DNA of 8,868 bases, taken from NCBI GenBank assembly GCA_030635565.1, contig DAOVYP010000065.1, positions 1 through 8,868 on the forward strand, given 5' to 3'. Below, piece after piece: positions 5,270-8,868 of the stretch. The number at the start of each line of letters is the position of its first letter. Position 1 is the first letter of the stretch. This DNA comes from Spirochaeta sp. GTDB lineage: Bacteria; Spirochaetota; Spirochaetia; DSM-2461. The translations under genes and the position numbers were made by a program. Under the pieces are notes generated by a model. The model was not told the origin of the DNA. It did not search any database and saw only the letters and a list, made by a program, of their open reading frames with translations.

Positions 5270-6119
5270 TTGTTACCCGTGTTTTCTGAAGCAGGCTATT
5301 CAAGCCGGTCGTTTGGTCACTGATGATGAAGAGACGATCAAGAAAATCATCGAGGCCGTTGCGTTAAAAATCCCGAATTTCCCGAAGGAGAGTACGCCTC
5401 CTGAAATCGGAGATGAAATACATCAGATTGTTCGTGACATCACGGGTTCGCCGGATCCATATCGGCGCGTAAAGGATGCAAATATTGAAGATGCGAATCA
5501 GCTCTATCCCGATTTGAAGAAATATGTCGAGACATCAGGAAATCGCCTCTATACGGCTGCCAAAGTCGCGATAGCAGGTAATATCATTGACTATGGGATA
5601 GGTCGGGATTTCGATATTTCAACCGAGGTTTTCACACTGGTTGACCGGGAACTGGATATCGATGATTTCGATGACTTCCAGAAAGCTCTTGCTCAAGCCA
5701 AATCTGTCCTGTACCTCGGGGATAACGCCGGAGAATCGGTTTTCGATCGGATCCTGATAGAGGAGATCGATACACCGGTAACCTTCGCCGTCAGGGACAT
5801 TCCGGTTCTCAACGATGTCACCTATGAGGATGCGATCGCTTCGGGAATCGACAAGGTGGCTGAAATCATCTCCTCGGGTACGAGCGCTCCGGGAACCATT
5901 CTTCGGAAATGCCATGAAAGATTTCTGAAGTTGTTCCGGGATACCGATGTTGTCATCAGCAAGGGCCAGGGTAATTACGAAGCACTCTCGGGTATAAACC
6001 GGCCCATTTTCTTTCTCCTGAGGGCTAAGTGTCCGGTAATCTCAGCGGATTTGGGAGTGAATGACGGGGATATCCTCCTGAAAGGAATGAATATCCCCGA
6101 AATGGTCAATTATTCATGA
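5253..6119 (+). CDS. DUF89 / ARMT1-like metal-dependent phosphatase
   Basis: A 288-residue member of the DUF89 family, of the short archaeal/bacterial type known from structures such as AF1104 and PH1575. The family comprises metal-dependent phosphatases acting on sugar phosphates, phosphopantetheine-type metabolites or, in human ARMT1, fructose 1-phosphate; they are proposed to remove damaged or overproduced metabolites. The sequence shows DCYPCFLKQA (6-15, with C7/C10 as typical of this subgroup), the AGNIID segment (108-113), GDNAGE (156-161, metal ligands D157/N158), RDIPVLNDVTYEDA (181-194, D188) and a late SKGQGNYEAL motif. All key acidic residues are present, so it should be active. 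It starts inside the preceding small cysteine-rich gene with little Shine-Dalgarno of its own, and its last 10 bases overlap the tail of the convergent oxidoreductase. Substrate is unknown. Confidence 0.9.
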   Translation: MKVYLDCYPCFLKQAIQAGRLVTDDEETIKKIIEAVALKIPNFPKESTPPEIGDEIHQIVRDITGSPDPYRRVKDANIEDANQLYPDLKKYVETSGNRLYTAAKVAIAGNIIDYGIGRDFDISTEVFTLVDRELDIDDFDDFQKALAQAKSVLYLGDNAGESVFDRILIEEIDTPVTFAVRDIPVLNDVTYEDAIASGIDKVAEIISSGTSAPGTILRKCHERFLKLFRDTDVVISKGQGNYEALSGINRPIFFLLRAKCPVISADLGVNDGDILLKGMNIPEMVNYS

Positions 6120-7804
6120 GGATAGGGCCAGGCAACGATTCCCCCTTCCAGAACTTTAACATTTTCATAACCCTGTGAATTGAGGAAAATTGCCGCCTCG
6201 TACCCGCGGAGCGAGATTTTACAATAGGTGACGATTTCAGTTTTCTTATCCTGAGGTAGAAGGTCGAGGCTCGTGCGGAGTTTTCCGAGAGGGATCAGGG
6301 TTTCACCTATACCCAGCCGGAGAACTTTGTACTCGTCTTCGCCGCGAACATCCAGGAGGAACGGTTGTTCCCCTTGATCCATCTTTTCCTTCAATTCCAC
6401 GCAGGAGATCCCGACCATGTAGTTCCGCCACTTATTTTCCAGGACATGAATGGCCGTGATGAAATTGTCTATAGCCGGAGAGAATGGAGGGGCATAGGGC
6501 AAATCGAGGTTGGTGAGGTGGGAAATGCACATCCTGCCATGCAGCGCCATAGCCGCGGTAGTCAGCCTTTTTGCCACATCACCTGTACCGACGGCCTGCA
6601 GACCCAGGAACTTCCCGGTCGTTTTTACCGCCAGCAATTTCATGATAACAGGTTTCGCGCCCATAAATCCCGGTTTATCCGGGGCGGCATGGGTCACTTT
6701 GATGATATTTTCATACCCTTCTCTCTGAGCCATTTTCTCTGAGAGCCCCGTACTTCCGGCAGTGAAATCGAAGACCTTGCAAATACCGGTGCCGATAAAA
6801 CCTTCGTATTCCTCAATGTTTCCGTACACCATATTCTGAGCTGCTACCCGGCCCTGGAGGTTTGCCGCGTCGCCCATGGGCCAAAGCTGCTTCTCATGAG
6901 TAATCAGATTCGTTACTTCAACGCAGTCTCCGGCCGCATAAATATCCGGATCGTTGGTCTGCATGAAGCGATTGACCTGGATTCCTCCCTTGGTACCGAT
7001 GACGATTCCACAATCCCCGGCCAGTTTCGTCCGGGGCTTGACGCCGATCGATACGACAGCCATATCACATTCGATGATTTTACCGCTTTGCAGCTCGACT
7101 GATACGATATGACCGTCCTTACCGTGGAATTTCTTGACACCATCCTGAGTGAGCACCTCGACGCCCTTGGATTTAATGTGATTTTCCACAAGTTTTGCCA
7201 TTTCCCAATCGAGAAACGGCAGTACCTGGTCCAGCATTTCAACGACTGTATTCTGAACTCCAGCCAATTGGAGGGCCTCGCAGGTTTCGATTCCGATCAA
7301 CCCCCCGCCGACGACTACTGCTTTTTTCTTCGAGCCGTCATTTTTAACCATTTCTTTCAGGGCTACGGCATCTTCGAGGCTGTGAAGCGTCTTGATCCCG
7401 TCGAGGTTGATTCCTTCTATGGGGGGCTTGATGGGCTCGGCGCCGGTTGTTACGGCCAATTTATCATAGGGGATTTCCTGAACCTCACCTGAAACCAGGT
7501 TTTTAATGCTGATTCGTTTGTTTTCTCTATCTATCGCGGTAGCTTCCGTCTCGACATAGGCTGTGATTCCCTTGACTTTTGAGAAGAATCCCGGATTCCG
7601 GGGTGCCCCGGTCGGTGTCGCGACAAGAAGAGTGGGGTTGTCGAAAACACCACCGACAAAGTAGGGATAGCCGCAAGACGCCATGCTGAGGTTCTTGCTT
7701 TTCTGTACGATAACGATTTCGGCATTCTGATCCAGACGTCGAATTTTGGAAGCTACTTTCGGACCGGCTGCGGATCCACCGATAATAACATAGCGTTGAT
7801 TCAT
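6110..7804 (-). CDS. FAD/NAD(P) disulfide oxidoreductase with C-terminal rhodanese domain (CoA-disulfide/polysulfide reductase type)
   Basis: A 564-residue flavoprotein. It has an N-terminal FAD site YVIIGGSAAG (5-14), a single redox cysteine in LSMASCGYPYF (C44) as in CoA-disulfide reductase and NADH oxidase, a NAD(P)-binding GGGLIG (166-171), a second FAD motif YAAGDC (289-294), then a dimerisation domain. From about 465 there is a rhodanese domain with FLLDVRGEDEY and the active-site loop C528-KISLRG, followed by GGIVAW. This fusion is that of CoADR-RHD and the NAD(P)H-dependent polysulfide reductases, which reduce CoA disulfide or persulfide and sulfane sulfur in the cytosol. The start is ATG 7804 with SD GAGGTG 4 bases away; the GTG at 7816 is part of that SD. 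It diverges from DUF134 and carries a TGAGTATATTCTCA element over its -10. Exact substrate is unproven. Confidence 0.92.
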   Translation of the reverse strand: MNQRYVIIGGSAAGPKVASKIRRLDQNAEIVIVQKSKNLSMASCGYPYFVGGVFDNPTLLVATPTGAPRNPGFFSKVKGITAYVETEATAIDRENKRISIKNLVSGEVQEIPYDKLAVTTGAEPIKPPIEGINLDGIKTLHSLEDAVALKEMVKNDGSKKKAVVVGGGLIGIETCEALQLAGVQNTVVEMLDQVLPFLDWEMAKLVENHIKSKGVEVLTQDGVKKFHGKDGHIVSVELQSGKIIECDMAVVSIGVKPRTKLAGDCGIVIGTKGGIQVNRFMQTNDPDIYAAGDCVEVTNLITHEKQLWPMGDAANLQGRVAAQNMVYGNIEEYEGFIGTGICKVFDFTAGSTGLSEKMAQREGYENIIKVTHAAPDKPGFMGAKPVIMKLLAVKTTGKFLGLQAVGTGDVAKRLTTAAMALHGRMCISHLTNLDLPYAPPFSPAIDNFITAIHVLENKWRNYMVGISCVELKEKMDQGEQPFLLDVRGEDEYKVLRLGIGETLIPLGKLRTSLDLLPQDKKTEIVTYCKISLRGYEAAIFLNSQGYENVKVLEGGIVAWPYPHE

Positions 7805-7821
7805 AAAACACCTCACTTATA

Positions 7822-7835
7822 TGAGTATATTCTCA
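7822..7835. promoter_or_regulatory. Operator candidate, copy 1 (TGAGTATATTCTCA), at the oxidoreductase promoter
   Basis: A near-perfect palindrome TGAG-N6-CTCA, with one mismatched symmetric base pair in the centre. On the minus strand it contains TATACT (7829-7824), a good -10 for the oxidoreductase with a start near 7816 and the SD just after it. A regulator here would block or remodel the promoter. A nested perfect repeat GAGTAT-N7-ATACTC (7823-7841) overlaps it. Confidence 0.6.
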
Positions 7836-7870
7836 ATACTCTTATTAAATACCGTTCTCCTGTATTCGTA

Positions 7871-7900
7871 CACCCTATATTTATCTATATATAATTATTT
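7871..7900. other. AT-rich centre of the divergent intergenic region
   Basis: A run of mostly A and T with repeated CTATAT, including TATAAT at 7890-7895 on the plus strand. No acceptable -35 precedes that hexamer, so it may be a weak promoter for DUF134 with a leader of about 110 bases, or a bendable segment between the two operator copies. Confidence 0.25.
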
Positions 7901-7976
7901 TAGCGCCTCAATGGACCCGGCTGATTTCTTTCTCTTGTAATTGATAGAGCAGTTCCGGGTGTCTTTCTTCAGGAAT

Positions 7977-7990
7977 TGAGTATATTCTCA
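7977..7990. promoter_or_regulatory. Operator candidate, copy 2 (TGAGTATATTCTCA), at the DUF134 promoter
   Basis: An exact 14-base copy of the element at 7822-7835, 155 bases away. Here it contains TATATT (7981-7986), a possible -10 for DUF134 with a start near 7993, and no -35 match lies upstream. Its position 20 bases before the DUF134 ATG suggests autoregulation. Confidence 0.6.
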
Positions 7991-8010
7991 TGATATTAAT
8001 GAGGTATTGA

Positions 8011-8451
8011 ATGGCCAGACCGAAAACACATCGCCTGATTCACACTCCGCCATTGTATAAAGGATTCAAGCCGATCGGAGTCATGGGCAGGGATTTGGTG
8101 ACACTTGAAATGAGTCTTGATGAATATGAAGCCATCAGACTCGCCGATTACGAGGGTTTGAGTCAGGAAGAGGCCGCTGTGGAGATGGAAATTTCCCGTT
8201 CCACCTTCGCCCGTTTGATCGAATCCGCACGCAGGAAGAGTTCTCAATTCCTTATTCAGGGGAAGCGGCTCGTCATCGGGGGTGGTCCTGTACATTTCAG
8301 GGAGAATCTTTTGCAGTGTCATGATTGCCACCGAATATTCCCCTTGAGCATGGGAGAAACCATAAATTCCTGCAGTTCCTGCGGGTCAACAAATTTAATT
8401 GATCTTGCCGGCGGTTACGGCCATGGCCGGTGCTGTCAAGAGAAATCATGA
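8011..8451 (+). CDS. DUF134 protein: sigma-like helix-turn-helix plus zinc ribbon
   Basis: A 146-residue putative DNA-binding protein. It opens with MARPKTHRLIHTPP-x-x-x-x-FKPIG, the DUF134 hallmark. The helix-turn-helix spans about 36-76: LDEYEAIRLADYEGLSQEEAA (36-56) then MEISRSTFARLIESARRK (59-76), similar to sigma-70 region 4. An extension after the usual DUF134 end carries a zinc ribbon: C103-x2-C106 and C121-x2-C124; two more cysteines close the chain in GRCC (141-142). DUF134 genes occur beside iron-molybdenum cofactor, DUF5320 and Mrp-like genes in anaerobes; targets are not well established. The Shine-Dalgarno GAGG is 6 bases from the ATG. The stop overlaps the next gene as ATGA. With the copy 2 palindrome just upstream, it could repress itself and the divergent oxidoreductase. 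Confidence 0.9.
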   Translation: MARPKTHRLIHTPPLYKGFKPIGVMGRDLVTLEMSLDEYEAIRLADYEGLSQEEAAVEMEISRSTFARLIESARRKSSQFLIQGKRLVIGGGPVHFRENLLQCHDCHRIFPLSMGETINSCSSCGSTNLIDLAGGYGHGRCCQEKS

Positions 8452-8868
8452 CCGGTTTCGGCAACCTGGAATCCGACTGCAGTAAAGAGATATGGGAATC
8501 CGCGATAACCCGGGAACTGCCCGATGGACAAATCATCTGTCTTGAGGGAGATGATTGCGGATACCTTCCTCTGGTTCTGGCCGGCTCTCTCCCTGTATAT
8601 AAAGCTGCAGATAACGGACGGGAAGTGACGTTGTATGCCATTCTGCCGGGGTCGAGTTGCGTGCTGAGTGCCGCAGGAATACTGAAAGGAACGGTGTTTC
8701 CCGCGAATGCCGTCGCGGAATCGGATACACGAATTCTTCTGGTACCGGGAGCTGTCGTTAAAAGGCTATACGGGAAATATCCGGGTTGGAGGGATTTCAT
8801 CCTCTCCCTCTACACGGCGAGGGGTTCCAAGGATTTCGAGAATCGCGGATTCAGCAGTCAAAGCCGCG
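8448..8868 (+). CDS. Crp/Fnr family regulator, N-terminal sensor domain (runs off the window)
   Basis: About 125 residues of an effector-binding cyclic-nucleotide-type beta barrel are clear: LPDGQIICLEGD (24-35), LPLVLAGSLPVYK (40-52), GREVTLYAILPGSSCVLS (57-74), FPANAVAESDTRILLVP (84-100), and the start of the dimer helix near WRDFILSLYTAR (114-125). This subgroup, with LPLVL-x-GS and the late AVAE-x-D strand, is common in bacteria and does not show the FNR iron-sulfur cysteine cluster at its start. Cysteines 11, 31, 37 and 71 are present; C71 falls at the position of the conserved cysteine in PGE-x-C-I-L, so redox sensing is conceivable but unproven. The helix-turn-helix lies beyond the edge. 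The ATG overlaps the DUF134 stop, so the two are co-translated. After codon 125 the translation loses the expected helix pattern, which suggests a frame problem. Confidence 0.8.
   Translation, partial: MTGFGNLESDCSKEIWESAITRELPDGQIICLEGDDCGYLPLVLAGSLPVYKAADNGREVTLYAILPGSSCVLSAAGILKGTVFPANAVAESDTRILLVPGAVVKRLYGKYPGWRDFILSLYTARGSKDFENRGFSSQSR

Noticed and set aside
7805..7816. GTG at 7816 as start of the oxidoreductase
   Set aside because: That GTG belongs to the GAGGTG ribosome-binding sequence; ATG 7804 has proper spacing and the FAD motif follows at the usual distance.
7941..7954. FNR-type box near TTGATAGAGCAGTT
   Set aside because: Only the left half (TTGAT) matches; the ATCAA half is absent at the required spacing.
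8297..8800. 167-codon minus-strand open frame
   Set aside because: Antisense to the DUF134 zinc ribbon and the Crp-type sensor domain, both of which are clearly conserved.

Overview
The window looks like a stretch of chromosome from an anaerobic or facultatively anaerobic bacterium of mixed base composition. The left part (amidohydrolase, SDR) is rich in G and C; the right part is closer to balanced. A free-living spirochaete or a similar sediment anaerobe would fit, because DUF134, DUF5320 and small cysteine-rich genes are typical of such organisms, but nothing here fixes the lineage. No rRNA, tRNA, CRISPR array, insertion sequence or phage gene is visible, and no stretch over 300 bases lacks a gene.

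Left third (1-3081). The window opens inside an amidohydrolase gene related to 8-oxoguanine deaminase. Facing it is an AT-richer two-gene minus-strand module: a 65-residue protein whose end overlaps a MNT-type nucleotidyltransferase by 62 bases. Then follow, on the plus strand, an SDR protein close in motif content to MAT2B/RmlD and a YiiM-type MOSC protein. Both begin 6-7 bases after a TATACT hexamer with no Shine-Dalgarno sequence, which suggests leaderless mRNAs.

Middle (3107-6119). A 12-helix MFS transporter and, upstream of it, a glycine-rich DUF5320 protein lie on the minus strand. A hairpin separates them, and the MFS start region carries a tandem 10-base repeat. The 231 bases between DUF5320 and the next plus-strand gene hold two oppositely directed, interlocked promoters and a perfect 8-bp inverted repeat. 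The plus promoter would feed a two-gene unit: a 66-residue four-cysteine protein and an overlapping DUF89/ARMT1-type metal-dependent phosphatase.

Right third (6110-8868). A FAD/NAD(P) disulfide oxidoreductase with a C-terminal rhodanese domain (CoA-disulfide or polysulfide reductase type) is divergent from a regulatory unit: a DUF134 protein with helix-turn-helix and zinc ribbon, overlapped by ATGA with a Crp/Fnr-type regulator that runs off the window. The same 14-base near-palindrome, TGAGTATATTCTCA, sits in front of both divergent units and is the best regulatory signal in the window. A reasonable inference is that the two regulators control the sulfur/thiol redox enzyme, and perhaps the DUF5320 and phosphatase genes too, but the 14-mer was seen only in the divergent region.
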